Assembly: GCA_022984795.1 (NCBI GenBank)
Contig: JALIHJ010000033.1
Coordinates: forward strand, 124,001 to 188,000
DNA length: 64,000 nt
Origin: Fabrea salina
Lineage: Eukaryota; Ciliophora; Heterotrichea; Heterotrichida; Fabreidae
Reading direction: 5' to 3'
In this document: positions 26,152 through 35,427 of the stretch, piece after piece
Layout: each line of letters begins with the position of its first letter
Position numbering within the stretch: position 1 is the first letter of the stretch
Translations under genes and position numbers: made by a program
The notes under the pieces: generated by a model
Seen by the model: the letters and a program-made list of their open reading frames with translations, nothing else
What the model was told of the DNA's origin: nothing
Database searches by the model: none

Positions 26152-26532
26152 TTAATTACCTAACATATTCATTCTCTCAATCAAGCCAGGCGAGCGCATA
26201 GTCTTGAAAGCGCGCCAAGCAAAGTACAGGCCTGGGAGGATGGTGAGCACTCCCAGCATCAGGAAAGTGGAACCTGTAATGGAGTCTTTGTAGGTTTCCT
26301 GGTACACCATTCCCAAAATGATCATCAGGACGCTAGTCAGGAACATACAAAAGGTCGCGAAAATTAGCCCCAACGGAGTGGGAGGTGAGTCTTCTTCGAG
26401 GTACATCGGCATTATGTCAAAACTTTGTTGAGGAAATTCGCGTTGAGGGGTTTCTTCGGACTCGCCTTCTTTTTTTTCGTTAAAGATTTGACGGAAATGA
26501 GGAACTTTTGCTTCTTCTTGGGGTATTGCCAT
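26152..26532 (-). CDS. TMEM230-like two-pass membrane protein, 126 aa
   Basis: A cytosolic acidic N-terminus (1-50) precedes two TM helices: FATFCMFLTSVLMIILGMVY and STFLMLGVLTILPGLYFAWR. The PPTPLGL lead-in and the ILPGLYFAWRAF motif match the TMEM134/TMEM230 family ('FLPGFY...AYYA'), whose human members act in vesicle and endosome traffic. The length is typical (about 120 aa). It ends 6 nt from the candidate snoRNA D box, on the opposite strand. Confidence 0.82.
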   Translation of the reverse strand: MAIPQEEAKVPHFRQIFNEKKEGESEETPQREFPQQSFDIMPMYLEEDSPPTPLGLIFATFCMFLTSVLMIILGMVYQETYKDSITGSTFLMLGVLTILPGLYFAWRAFKTMRSPGLIERMNMLGN

Positions 26533-26585
26533 TTACATGTATTTATACTTAAGTTGACTTAGCTTCCATTTTTTCGTAATTTAGC

Positions 26586-28250
26586 TTAAAAGGGTTGTTT
26601 GGGGTACTTGTTTAGTTTCGAAGGTTCGTATCTTTTTGGCCTAACCACTACACAGCTGGTAGAAATAGCTAGTTGGGCAAGAGACACTGCATTCCTCAGG
26701 GCGTTTAGTACCACGTGTGTGCTGTCAATGATTCCTTCGTCTACTAAGTTTACAATTTGTCCAGTCATTGCGTTAAGTCCTACTTCTTCGTCAGGTTCTT
26801 CCCACAGAATATCTGTTACTACTAGTCCTGCTTCGGAGTTCTCTGAAATCCTTTCTAGGGGGAGTTTCATTGCTTCTTGCAGCATCCTAACTCCAATGTC
26901 TGTTTCGTCGTTGTTGCGGATCTTAGAAAGTTTCCTGGCTGCATAGAAAAGTGAAGTCGCTCCTCCAGGCAAAAACCCTTTTTCAAAAGAGCTTTTGACA
27001 GAGTTGAGTGCGTCAACAATGCGGTCTCTTCTTTCGCCCATTGCTAAAGAGCCTCCTCCGACTCCAATTTCAATGACTGCCATTTTCCCAGAGAGTCTTG
27101 AGATCCTTTCTCTCAAAACTTCTTTTTCTTCGTTCATCTCGCTCAAGAGTAGTTGCTCTTCTAACTGCTGAGTTCTAGTTGAAACGTTGCCTTCTCCCCC
27201 TAAAAAGTTAGACTTAACCTCTCCTATACTCACTCTTCTGCAAGTTCCTAGCGTCTCTGGCCCTGAGTTTTTTAGGTCTTTTGTGTTAGAAATCAGTGTA
27301 GAGTTAGTGAAGGCAGCTAGGTCTTCTAAAAGTTCAGTGTTGGCTTCACCTGGAAAGTTCATGGCACAGCATGTGAGTTCTGACTTTTCTAAGTTGTGCA
27401 AAAGTGTACTTAGGACTTCTTGGTCAACGTCTTCTGCAGCTATTAAAAGGCTGCGTCCTGACTTTTTAGCGTGTTCTAGTATGTGCAACAAGGGCTTTAG
27501 TTCGTGCAACTTGCACTTCGCTGTTAGAATTAAAGGGTTTTCTAGACGAACACTAAGTAAAACTTACTCTGAAAACTCTGTGTCCGTGATAAAGTACTGC
27601 GAAGCATACCCTCTGTTTAAAGTGAGTCCTTCTGAAATCTAGGTAAACCTTACGATAAGCTGGTTTTCAAAACTCGAGCCTTCTTCAATTAAAACCACTC
27701 CACGCTTTCCAGTAGCCAACAGAGCATCAGCTACAAGTTTAGCGTCCTTCTCATTGTTGTTAACAGCGACTCTGGCAAGTGCAAGCAGTTCACTTTCACT
27801 AGTTACAGGAATGCTGCTTTCTTGGAGTATACTTTCAACGATTTGAAAAGCCTTTCCAATGCTTTCTTTGATAGTGATGGGGTGAATTCCTTTCTTGAAG
27901 TAGTAAATGCTTCTTTCAATCAGGTAAGTCCCTATCATGGTAGAAGTAGTTGTCCCGTCTCCTGCTTGGACGTTTGATTCGTGCGCAGGAAACTTTATGA
28001 GCTTTGCAGCTAAGTCGTCCCAGCTGTTTCTGAACTCTATGTGCTTTGCCACTGTGACTCCGTCTTTCGTAATCTTGGGTTTTCCGAGTTCGTAGTCAAA
28101 GGCTACGTTTCTCCCCTACTTAGGTATTACATTTGGTCCCAGAGTTGCGCTTACAGTGTGGTTGATGAGTTTGATTCCTCTTAGCAGGGCTTCTCTTGCT
28201 TGATCTTCAAACTTAAGTTGGACATGTTTGAAAGAAAACAATCTTTTCAT
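26586..28250 (-). CDS. HSP60: HSP60/Cpn60 group I chaperonin (divergent), 539 aa, three 15-nt introns
   Basis: Four exons (28250-28131, 28115-27654, 27638-27568, 27552-26586) join into one 539-residue chaperonin. Hallmarks: GPNGRNVAFDYELGKPKITK, the ATP-site AGDGTTTSTMIGTYL, QYFITDTEFSDVRLENPLIL (apical), LLIAAEDVDQEVLSTLL, and RRDRIVDALNSVKSSFEKG followed by FLPGG. It forms ATP-driven folding rings, normally in mitochondria. The presequence is very short (MKRLFSFKHVQLKFED...), and identity to GroEL is lower than usual, so it may be a paralog with a special role rather than the main mitochondrial HSP60. The Gly-Met tail is missing. Confidence 0.92.
27553..27567 (-). other. 15-nt intron 3 of HSP60
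   Basis: GTAAGTTTTACTTAG, A at position 10, phase 2. It removes an in-frame TAA and joins TEFSD to VRLENPLI. Confidence 0.93.
27639..27653 (-). other. 15-nt intron 2 of HSP60
   Basis: GTAAGGTTTACCTAG, A at position 10, phase 0. It removes an in-frame TAG between QLI and ISEG. Confidence 0.93.
28116..28130 (-). other. 15-nt intron 1 of HSP60
   Basis: GTAATACCTAAGTAG, A at position 10, phase 0. It separates GPN from GRNV, a conserved chaperonin loop, so the splice is certain by homology. The donor is GTAAT rather than GTAAG. Confidence 0.95.
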
Positions 28251-28263
28251 AATTAATTACTGA

Positions 28264-28770
28264 TTAAACTTTAATTTTTTTGGCAAACCTACGCAAGTCG
28301 TCAATAAGTCGTTTGACTTCTGCCTTAGTATATTGGGGTTCTCTTTCAGACTTCTTTTTCTGGGTTTTTGGTTTGATTTTATTATAGTACTGAATTTGCT
28401 GGACTACTTTTTTAAGTTCATTTTCGCTTCTTTTGATTTCGCTTAAAAGTACTTGAGTCTCTTTGGAGTTTTTTGACTCACAATCTTGAATCAGTTGTTC
28501 GATTTCTTCAGTCATTTCTGTTAGTTTGTGGTTCTCAGGGTGGAACCTTGCAGTACTTATTTTTGAGCTGAATGTTGAACTTAACTTTTTTATTCTGCCA
28601 GGTGATATTGGTGGGAGTTCCAGAAGTTCTTGGTTCTTGTTAAGCGATATTCTAAGGTTCTGATCGGAATAGTTTTTTCTGAAAGTATTTAAAGCCTTTT
28701 TAGCGTTGACTGGGCATATTTTGATGGAGTTTGTTGTACTAACTCTAGGAAGTCTCAGGGTTTTTTCCAT
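28264..28770 (-). CDS. Hypothetical basic helical protein, 168 aa
   Basis: Residues 90-168 are predominantly helical and coiled-coil-like (MTEEIEQLIQDCESKNSKET, LLSEIKRSENELKKVVQQ), and the N-terminus is basic and rich in Ser and Asn. The last 30 residues are Lys/Arg-rich (KTQKKKSEREPQYTKAEVKR). No family is recognised. It lies between the WD40-TRP channel gene (8 bp from its stop) and HSP60. Confidence 0.65.
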   Translation of the reverse strand: MEKTLRLPRVSTTNSIKICPVNAKKALNTFRKNYSDQNLRISLNKNQELLELPPISPGRIKKLSSTFSSKISTARFHPENHKLTEMTEEIEQLIQDCESKNSKETQVLLSEIKRSENELKKVVQQIQYYNKIKPKTQKKKSEREPQYTKAEVKRLIDDLRRFAKKIKV

Positions 28771-28778
28771 TTATATAC

Positions 28779-31700
28779 TTAATAGTTACTTACATTCCTT
28801 TTAGCTAGTTCTTTTTGCATTCTGAAAAAGAACCCAGCTAAGTTAGGCGAAGGGCCTGAGTTCTGTCTAGAGTAGCTTTTATTGATCCTTTTAGATATAG
28901 TTTTTGGAAGCTTGTCAAGGCTTTTGGTGATGTACCTAACTTCTTTCATCATAAGTTTGCACTTCTTGTCAACGCGTTTAACTGACTTTTTGATTTCGTT
29001 TATCTTTCCTTGCCACAAGTTTTTTTCTTCGTTTGAAAAAGACTCGTCAATTCTGCACTCTTGTAAAAAACCCCACTTGTTGTGGCTTCTGCGCCACACC
29101 ATCATAGTTTCGGCTTCTAGAATCAAAGTTGCAAATTCTTTTTTGTCAGCAATTTCCATGATGTCTGTCACCTTATCATAAGTGTCCCCCATAATAGCTA
29201 TTATAAGGTTAAGTAGTATTAGTGTGTTCAGCACACTTGCACACAAAAACAACAACCCAGTAAAGGTATCATAGTCCTCAGTGTTGAACTCTCCATATGC
29301 AAGTATGTAAGAGTGAATAAGTGCAGTGGTAAAAGTGTCCCCTACTTCAAGTATAAAAAACACAACCGCAAATATAAAGATTGCACAAAGCATTATCAAA
29401 AAGAAAGGAACCATGTCCTTAAACACCTCTATCAACAAACGAATCAAGTACCTTGTAGGCTTGAACAACCGGAAGTAACCAATTCCCCTTATCCAGGCCA
29501 ATATTATCACCAAAGACAGTATGACAGCTTTGGGCACCTCAAAAATCAAGTACACGTACAGCAGAATGATTTTAACAGACTCCACAATGTTCCAAGAGTC
29601 ACTTGAAAAAAAAGCTCCAGAGTCCTTCAGCAACAGCACTTCTTTTGCCGTAAACAAGACGTTAAACAAGTAAAGGAACCCAAAAATAAAACTTTGCTCC
29701 TCTTTGGCAGCAGAGTGCACTAAAAGCATAGTTATAAAGCACAAGTAAACAAGCGCCTCAACTGACACCAACCAAATGCACCCCTTCCACTTGTAGTCCA
29801 GTAAACTCTTGATGATGTGGCTTTTAAACATCTTTTCGTTTTTGCTGAGTACTGAGGACTGCAAGAACTTAATGCTGTCCCAAGAACCCAATCCCAAAGG
29901 CAGCTTCATTCGAGACTGGTAAAACTGGATTTCTTCTTCTTTGTTCCACCCTTCACTTCTTTGCACCAGAAACTTACTTGAGTCCAAGTAAGGAGTTTCT
30001 GACAGAAACAAAACAGGCGAACGCCCTCTGATGTTTCCGAAGGCAGGCAAGCTCTTTGACTTGATGTTTTTGTGTGCTGAGAAGTAAACCCGCTCTAAGC
30101 ACTGAATAGGTTCTTTGTTGAGGAATATCAAGGAGTTTTCGAAGTACTTGTAAATCTGGGGGTTGTTTTGTAGCATATGCTTTTCGAAGTTCCTGAGTAT
30201 CACTTCTAAACACTGTTTGCTTTTGATCTGCAAAGACTGCCACAAAGGGTCCTTAGCTATTTGGCTTTCAAAGTACTTAGCTCCTGCTTTGATTGCACTT
30301 CCCAGCAGACCTGAGTTCTTTATGTGGGTGAAAATGTGGAGTACATTGAGTCTTTGAGGGTATATGACATAACTTGTCCAGCAGCAGTCAAAGTTTTCAA
30401 TGTCCCCGTCAAGCACTTTGTTCAAAAACTTCAGAAACAAAACAGAGTACTTACGTGGCAAAATAGTTATTTCGTTGGAACAAAACAAAGGATTTTGTTC
30501 TACATAAAACTCGCCCTTTCCAGAGCTCACTAGTATCCACTTTTTGTTTGGGCTCATTTCCATACTTAATACTGGCAAGTCCAGTTCTAATTTTGAAAGC
30601 AGAATTTCGTCTTTAAGGCTCCAAATTCCAATGCTGCAATCATTACTCCCTGTTAAAGCAAAGCAGTTTTCGTAAGAAACTATAGAGTTGATGTCTCTTT
30701 GATGCCCTTTTAAACAGCACTTCAAGTTCCCATAGTTAGCATCCCAAACGTAAAGGTTGTTGTCAGCTCCTCCGCTTAAAATATAACTTTCGTTTATAGC
30801 TAAACAAAACACAAAGTCAGTGTGGCCTACTAAACAAAACACTTCTTGTCCAGTTTTCAAGTTCCACACTCTGACTTCTTTGTCTTTGCCCCCAGAAACC
30901 AGTACATTTTTGTCCAAAAGCAAACAAGTCACTTCTTTCTTGTGCCCAGTATAGCACTTCTGGACCCCAAAGTCTGCAAGTCGAGTCTGAACTATACTTC
31001 CGTCCTCGCTTCCTGAAAACAAGTAGTTGTCTGAAATCTTCACACAACTCACTTTTCCTTTGTGGACCCTGGGCACCTTAAGACACTTGTAAGCACTAAA
31101 CACAAACAGGTTCCCTAAGTAGTCTCCCAGCACTATAAAGTTTTCGAGTGGAGAAATGTCTCCTGAGGATATTCCTACTTCCATTAACTTACACTCCGAA
31201 ACCACTTCGTTAGAGATGCAGTTCCAAACTTTGTAAGAACCTTCAGCTATAGAGTGTACAACTCCTTGGTCATTTTGAATCTTCATCGCAAAAATAGTTC
31301 CTTGGTCACTCCAAACGGTTTTTCTTAACTCTTCTTCTAAACACAGGTTCCAAACCTTCACATTGCCTTCTTTGTCCGAAGAAATAAAGCAGCTATCGTC
31401 AATGGGCAACTCAACTCCAGAAATGCCTAGTTCTTCACAGGCAAGTTCTATGGCTTGGGGTTCTTTTTCGTTTAAACTCCAAAACTTGATAGTGTTGTCC
31501 TCAGACGCCGAAACTATGAACTCATTGTCGTAAGTTAACTTTAGGTGCTTTATGCAAGCTTCGTGACCTACAAACTTAGCTTCTATTGAGCTGTCGTAGA
31601 AGTTCCAAACCACAATACTTCTATCTTGTCCTGCAGTTATAACTTTAGGGTGAGTTTTTAGTGTAGACATTGCAATGCAGTACACTATCCCTTCGTGTTC

Positions 31701-32300
31701 ATCCAAACTGCTAACAATGTCTTTGTTCTGGGCATTCCAAACCTTAACAGATTCTTTGCAGCCTGCCAAAACGTACTTTCCTTCAGGGCTAAATATTAAA
31801 GCGTGCACAGGGTCTTCAGTTTCGTGAAGAGTGAACTCGGCTTCCATAGTGTCTGTATTCCAAAAAATAATCTTTCCCTCTGTGTCTCCAGAAACTAGTG
31901 TGGTTTCTTCTAAGTTTACACTCAAACTTGTTACTTGGGACCTGTGCTCCTCTAGTTGGCTTACTAAGCACTTTAAAGAAAAATTCCAAACTTTTATGCT
32001 ACCTTTTGTGTTTCCTGTGAACAAAAGGTTCCTTGATGCATTGAAAGCCATAGAAGTGATATGAGAAGTCTCGTGCAGAGGACTTTCTAGGTATTCTTGG
32101 GCCCCTGTTTTAAGGTTTAGAATAACTACTTGGTCAGAAGGCAGACCTATGAACAAGCTAGTTTGGTCTCTGGACAAAAGTATACTGTCGATGTTAAGTC
32201 CCAATTCAAAGCTTTTGGGGTTCAAGCTTTGCTTTAGTGCTGACAAAAAAGAACCCATGGGCTGTTGGTACTTTCTGTAAACTTCAGCATTTGACATCAT
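28779..32300 (-). CDS. WD40-repeat protein fused to a TRP-type ion channel, 1173 aa
   Basis: Residues 50-620 hold a long series of WD40 repeats (for example LVSGDTEGKIIFWNTDTMEA, VVSGGKDKEVRVWNLKTGQ, ILSGGADNNLYVWDAN), enough for two beta-propellers. After a linker (about 630-840), six TM helices and a pore-like segment occupy about 850-1085, ending in LILLNLIIAIMGDTYDKVTD, typical of the S6/TRP region of TRPV/TRPA-type channels. A cytosolic basic tail follows. The likely role is a mechanosensory, thermal or Ca2+ channel scaffolded by a propeller. WD40 domains replace the usual ankyrin repeats. Selectivity cannot be read. It starts at tandem ATGs (32298-32300 and 32295-32297). Confidence 0.9.
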   Translation of the reverse strand: MMSNAEVYRKYQQPMGSFLSALKQSLNPKSFELGLNIDSILLSRDQTSLFIGLPSDQVVILNLKTGAQEYLESPLHETSHITSMAFNASRNLLFTGNTKGSIKVWNFSLKCLVSQLEEHRSQVTSLSVNLEETTLVSGDTEGKIIFWNTDTMEAEFTLHETEDPVHALIFSPEGKYVLAGCKESVKVWNAQNKDIVSSLDEHEGIVYCIAMSTLKTHPKVITAGQDRSIVVWNFYDSSIEAKFVGHEACIKHLKLTYDNEFIVSASEDNTIKFWSLNEKEPQAIELACEELGISGVELPIDDSCFISSDKEGNVKVWNLCLEEELRKTVWSDQGTIFAMKIQNDQGVVHSIAEGSYKVWNCISNEVVSECKLMEVGISSGDISPLENFIVLGDYLGNLFVFSAYKCLKVPRVHKGKVSCVKISDNYLFSGSEDGSIVQTRLADFGVQKCYTGHKKEVTCLLLDKNVLVSGGKDKEVRVWNLKTGQEVFCLVGHTDFVFCLAINESYILSGGADNNLYVWDANYGNLKCCLKGHQRDINSIVSYENCFALTGSNDCSIGIWSLKDEILLSKLELDLPVLSMEMSPNKKWILVSSGKGEFYVEQNPLFCSNEITILPRKYSVLFLKFLNKVLDGDIENFDCCWTSYVIYPQRLNVLHIFTHIKNSGLLGSAIKAGAKYFESQIAKDPLWQSLQIKSKQCLEVILRNFEKHMLQNNPQIYKYFENSLIFLNKEPIQCLERVYFSAHKNIKSKSLPAFGNIRGRSPVLFLSETPYLDSSKFLVQRSEGWNKEEEIQFYQSRMKLPLGLGSWDSIKFLQSSVLSKNEKMFKSHIIKSLLDYKWKGCIWLVSVEALVYLCFITMLLVHSAAKEEQSFIFGFLYLFNVLFTAKEVLLLKDSGAFFSSDSWNIVESVKIILLYVYLIFEVPKAVILSLVIILAWIRGIGYFRLFKPTRYLIRLLIEVFKDMVPFFLIMLCAIFIFAVVFFILEVGDTFTTALIHSYILAYGEFNTEDYDTFTGLLFLCASVLNTLILLNLIIAIMGDTYDKVTDIMEIADKKEFATLILEAETMMVWRRSHNKWGFLQECRIDESFSNEEKNLWQGKINEIKKSVKRVDKKCKLMMKEVRYITKSLDKLPKTISKRINKSYSRQNSGPSPNLAGFFFRMQKELAKRNVSNY

Positions 32301-32320
32301 AACTTATTAAAGATTACAAC

Positions 32321-34807
32321 TTAAGCAATCATTCTTCTCTGTATATAAATAGTGACTAGTTTTTGTTGACTTGGGCTGAGCTCTTCTAAAAAGATATCGA
32401 AGTCAGAACCTATAACTGCTTGGATTTCTACTAAACAAAACACTACAGACTTTCTTATGTCTGCATTGCTATGGTTGAAGCAGTGCTTCATCTGGTCCAT
32501 AATCCCTCTCATGAATTCCACCACAACAGAACCTGAACTGTTCTTGATTACTGCAGTGAGTTGCCTGATTAAAGCTTGCAGAACTGGGACATCGTTTTGG
32601 TTAATGAGCTTGACTAGTTCAGGAATAACTTTTCTGGGGCTTTGCTGGGCTAGTAGTGCTTCCATAGACTCTTCTGTTGCTTGGTACATGTGTCTTTCTT
32701 CAAAGTTAAACCCTTCAGTGATGGCTTCTAGTATTGGGCTTAATTGCTGTGATACTTTTGCTGGGTGTCTTCTGCCTAGTTCTTTGAGTACTTGTAAACA
32801 GCAGTCCCGGATACTCAGTGCTGGGTCTTGGAGTGAATCTGTGCAAATCTTTAAAAAGTCCTCAAAGTTAGACTCCCAAAGAGGCGAAGAGGACTCTAGA
32901 AGCCCTTGGACTTTTTTGAGTGCGTCGTACTTAACAGCACCTGACCCAGAGGCTTGTGAGACCAGTGTGGTTAAAAGGTTGTTTTCTTCCAAAGGTTTTC
33001 TAGCTAGTTCTTGGGGTTTTTTAGTTTCTTCTAAAGGTCTTCTGCTGGCCTCTTGGGGTCTTCTAGTGACTTCTTGGGGTTTTTTAGTTTCTTCTTGCAA
33101 GTGAACTGTTCTAGGTTTTAAGTGATAACTTAAATCAGACCCAAACTCCTGGGCTAACTTGCGGACAACCTCTTGTTCTCTACTGGGGAGTTCAACTATT
33201 GAACTAAGAGTTAGGTCTTGGTTTTTCTGTTTAGCTCCTTCCAAAGCTTTGATGGCTTGAGAAAGCAAAGGTTTGCTTGAAGAGTCTTTTGCTAAGTTAG
33301 CTACTTTCTTCACAAAAGACTTTACTTGCAACTGGGACTCAAAGTAGTCTTCTGAAAGGTCTGCAAGTCTAGTTAAGAACTCCAGAAACTTCACTTTGGA
33401 CTTGGGTTTGGTTTCGCTAATTTGGAATCTCATGAGGAGCGTTAGTAAGTCTTCTGGAATGTAAATGTCTATTATGATTTCAAGTAAGTCATCTGCAGCC
33501 TGTGAAACTCCTTCTTTGGAGTCTCCAAAACAGTCAAGTAACTTAGGCAGTAAGCTCTCCAGAAAAAAACTAGCTTTTTCTGGAAACATCTCAATAATCA
33601 CCTTTAAAGACTCCAAACAAGCAGTTACTACTTTGAAGTGGGAGTCCCTTAAGTGCTCAATGTGCGTGTTTATAAGCTTTTCAAATAGCTGTTCGCTGTT
33701 ACTAATAGCTTCAGCATAGCACTCACCATCTTCTTCTCCTAGTTTTTTACTGAGTTTGTCAAAGCAGTTGAATCTGGTTGACCAGTTTTCACTGTAACTT
33801 TTGTCCAGCATAAGACTAAGTCTGGTTTCAGGGTTTTCAGAAGGTGGTTTTTCTATAACTGGTTTTTTGCTTTTAACTGGAGGAGCTCTAATTTCCTCAC
33901 TCCCGCCTGTGCACGAAAGGTCTCCTTCTAACTTAGCCGGGGGACTTTCACTCCGGATTCCTTTAGTTGTTTTTTTCATACTTGAAGAATGGGTGCTGTA
34001 GAAACCACTTTCAGTTTTGGCTTTTTGAGGGTTCTGTTGCTTTGAGTTGGGTTTAGTTGAACTAGGTCTTCTAGGGGGAGCCGATGGTTCTTCTCCAAAA
34101 GCTTTTTGCACTGAGTAGTCGAAAGTAGAGTAGAGTCTAGTAGCTTCATCAGGAAAAAGAGCCCGGTAAGCTAAAAATGCCCTTCTTCCGTTAGCACGTG
34201 CTTCTTTTGCGGCGTCCTGCACAGCTGACTTTATTCCTCTTTCAAGCATTTCCGTAAAGTTGCCTCGGAACCCAGTGGCGTTTTGGAAAACGTGAAGTGG
34301 GTAGTTTTCAAGCATGATTGCTAAGTATAAAGAAGACTTGACCCTGATGTTGGGGTTTTTGCTTTTAAACTGCTCAACTGTTTTAGGAACTAGTCTTGAA
34401 GTAGTTACTGAGTCTATTATCTTTAGCAAGCACTGGTGGCCAGTTTCAGCTATTACTTTTGTACCCGAATTTAAAAGACGGAAAAGTGTGTCTGAAAGCC
34501 TTTCTGCACAAAGCTCAAATGAGTCCCCGCAGGCTTCAGCTGCTATGATAGCTGTGTTGGCAGCTTCTTTACATACAGCTGAGCGCAAGTCTGAGAGCTG
34601 CACTGACAGAGGAGATACGAACTTGAGGAATTGTTTCAAAAAGTTTTTAAAAGCAGTGCCTCCAGAGGTAATGATGGTTTGAACTTTTTTCAGGGCGTTG
34701 ATTCTTTGTTTCCAGTCAGGTTCTGTCGAAGAAAGTACACCAGAGACGTTTTGGAACTCTTTTTCAAGGTCGTTTTCGCTGAGTACCTGGACTTGGTCTC
34801 TTTTCAT
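32321..34807 (-). CDS. CLASP-type TOG-array microtubule regulator, 828 aa
   Basis: The ATG at 34805-34807 (MKRDQVQVLSENDLEKEF) is preferred over an upstream extension because an AT-rich leader precedes it. Three TOG-like HEAT arrays are visible: about 15-230 (WKQRINALKKVQTIITSGG, VRVKSSLYLAIMLENYPLHVF), 345-545 (NWSTRFNCFDKLSKKLGEED) and 610-825. Between the first two is a Ser/Pro/Lys-rich basic linker, and before the last is a 7-residue repeat block. TOG domains bind tubulin and CLASPs rescue growing microtubule plus ends. In Stentor, cortical microtubule rows are a plausible site. Confidence 0.88.
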   Translation of the reverse strand: MKRDQVQVLSENDLEKEFQNVSGVLSSTEPDWKQRINALKKVQTIITSGGTAFKNFLKQFLKFVSPLSVQLSDLRSAVCKEAANTAIIAAEACGDSFELCAERLSDTLFRLLNSGTKVIAETGHQCLLKIIDSVTTSRLVPKTVEQFKSKNPNIRVKSSLYLAIMLENYPLHVFQNATGFRGNFTEMLERGIKSAVQDAAKEARANGRRAFLAYRALFPDEATRLYSTFDYSVQKAFGEEPSAPPRRPSSTKPNSKQQNPQKAKTESGFYSTHSSSMKKTTKGIRSESPPAKLEGDLSCTGGSEEIRAPPVKSKKPVIEKPPSENPETRLSLMLDKSYSENWSTRFNCFDKLSKKLGEEDGECYAEAISNSEQLFEKLINTHIEHLRDSHFKVVTACLESLKVIIEMFPEKASFFLESLLPKLLDCFGDSKEGVSQAADDLLEIIIDIYIPEDLLTLLMRFQISETKPKSKVKFLEFLTRLADLSEDYFESQLQVKSFVKKVANLAKDSSSKPLLSQAIKALEGAKQKNQDLTLSSIVELPSREQEVVRKLAQEFGSDLSYHLKPRTVHLQEETKKPQEVTRRPQEASRRPLEETKKPQELARKPLEENNLLTTLVSQASGSGAVKYDALKKVQGLLESSSPLWESNFEDFLKICTDSLQDPALSIRDCCLQVLKELGRRHPAKVSQQLSPILEAITEGFNFEERHMYQATEESMEALLAQQSPRKVIPELVKLINQNDVPVLQALIRQLTAVIKNSSGSVVVEFMRGIMDQMKHCFNHSNADIRKSVVFCLVEIQAVIGSDFDIFLEELSPSQQKLVTIYIQRRMIA
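32984..33088 (-). repeat. Five-copy 21-bp tandem repeat inside the CLASP-like gene
   Basis: Encodes TKKPQEV, TRRPQEA, SRRPLEE, TKKPQEL and ARKPLEE in direct succession. The codons differ among copies, so it is not a very recent expansion. The block is basic/acidic, proline-spaced and sits in the linker before the last TOG array. Confidence 0.85.
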
Positions 34808-34973
34808 TTTTATAATTAGATAGTTCTGGAAGCAACTAACCTTGACTTTCAAAGTCCACTATTTCAAAAGGGGACTTAACACCCTAAGTTTAATTAACTA
34901 AACAGACTAAAAAGGCAATCCAAGTTACTTAGTTGTTTAAGACTTAATATTGAGTTTGAAACCATATATAATA
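34808..34973. other. 166-bp divergent promoter region (CLASP-like and NHP2)
   Basis: Long for this window and AT-rich, with a TATATAATA run just before ATG 34974. It contains GACTTTCAAAGTC (34844-34856), a perfect 6-bp inverted repeat around a central C. A second CTTAAC/GGACTT pair is nearby. No open frame or RNA gene was found. Confidence 0.45.
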
Positions 34974-35423
34974 ATGGAAGCACCTTCAAAGAAAAAGAAA
35001 ATCGACGAATCTACTTCTTACAAATGCCCCATAGCAGACCCAGTAGCTTCGAAGTCTCTGGGCAAAAAAATAGTTAAGTTAGCTGCCAAATGTAATTCCC
35101 AATTAGTTTCAGAAGAAAAACAAGCAATGAGAGGTGTCAAAGAGGTCGTCAAAACACTCCGCAAAAACAAAAAAGGAATAGTTATACTTGCAGCAGACAT
35201 CACACCTATAGAGTTAGTAGCACACATTCCCATTATGTGCGAAGACAGAGGAGTGCCTTACATATACGTAGCTTCAAAAGACTTTTTAGGACAAGCTTCT
35301 CTAAGCAAAAACCCCACTACAGTCCTTATGCTACTCAGACCCTCCAAAAAGACTGAACTTTACGCAGACTACAAACAAGTCCACCAAGAAATCTCAGAAG
35401 TCAACCCTTACATGCAAGATTAA
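34974..35423 (+). CDS. NHP2: H/ACA snoRNP protein NHP2 (L7Ae family), 149 aa
   Basis: Binds H/ACA guide RNAs for rRNA pseudouridylation and is part of the telomerase RNP in many eukaryotes. An unstructured Lys-rich start (MEAPSKKKKIDE) leads into the L7Ae fold (about 25-145): RGVKEVVKTLRKNKKGIVILAADITPIELVAH then IPIMCEDRGVPYIYVASKDF, which is the NHP2 RNA-binding loop. ATG 34974 is used; the preceding in-frame TTG is not. The length is typical. Confidence 0.93.
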   Translation: MEAPSKKKKIDESTSYKCPIADPVASKSLGKKIVKLAAKCNSQLVSEEKQAMRGVKEVVKTLRKNKKGIVILAADITPIELVAHIPIMCEDRGVPYIYVASKDFLGQASLSKNPTTVLMLLRPSKKTELYADYKQVHQEISEVNPYMQD

Positions 35424-35427
35424 GGTT

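Noticed and set aside
31178-31192. A 15-nt GTAAGTTAATGGAAG on the minus strand as a hidden intron in the WD40-TRP gene
   Set aside because: Position 10 is T, not A, and the translation is normal without it.
34950-34973. Upstream in-frame extension of NHP2 from a TTG
   Set aside because: The extension has no family similarity and there is an ATG at 34974; similar TTG or GTG extensions of other genes (DENN, kinase, C3H/RING, hypothetical at 22.3 kb) were rejected in the same way.
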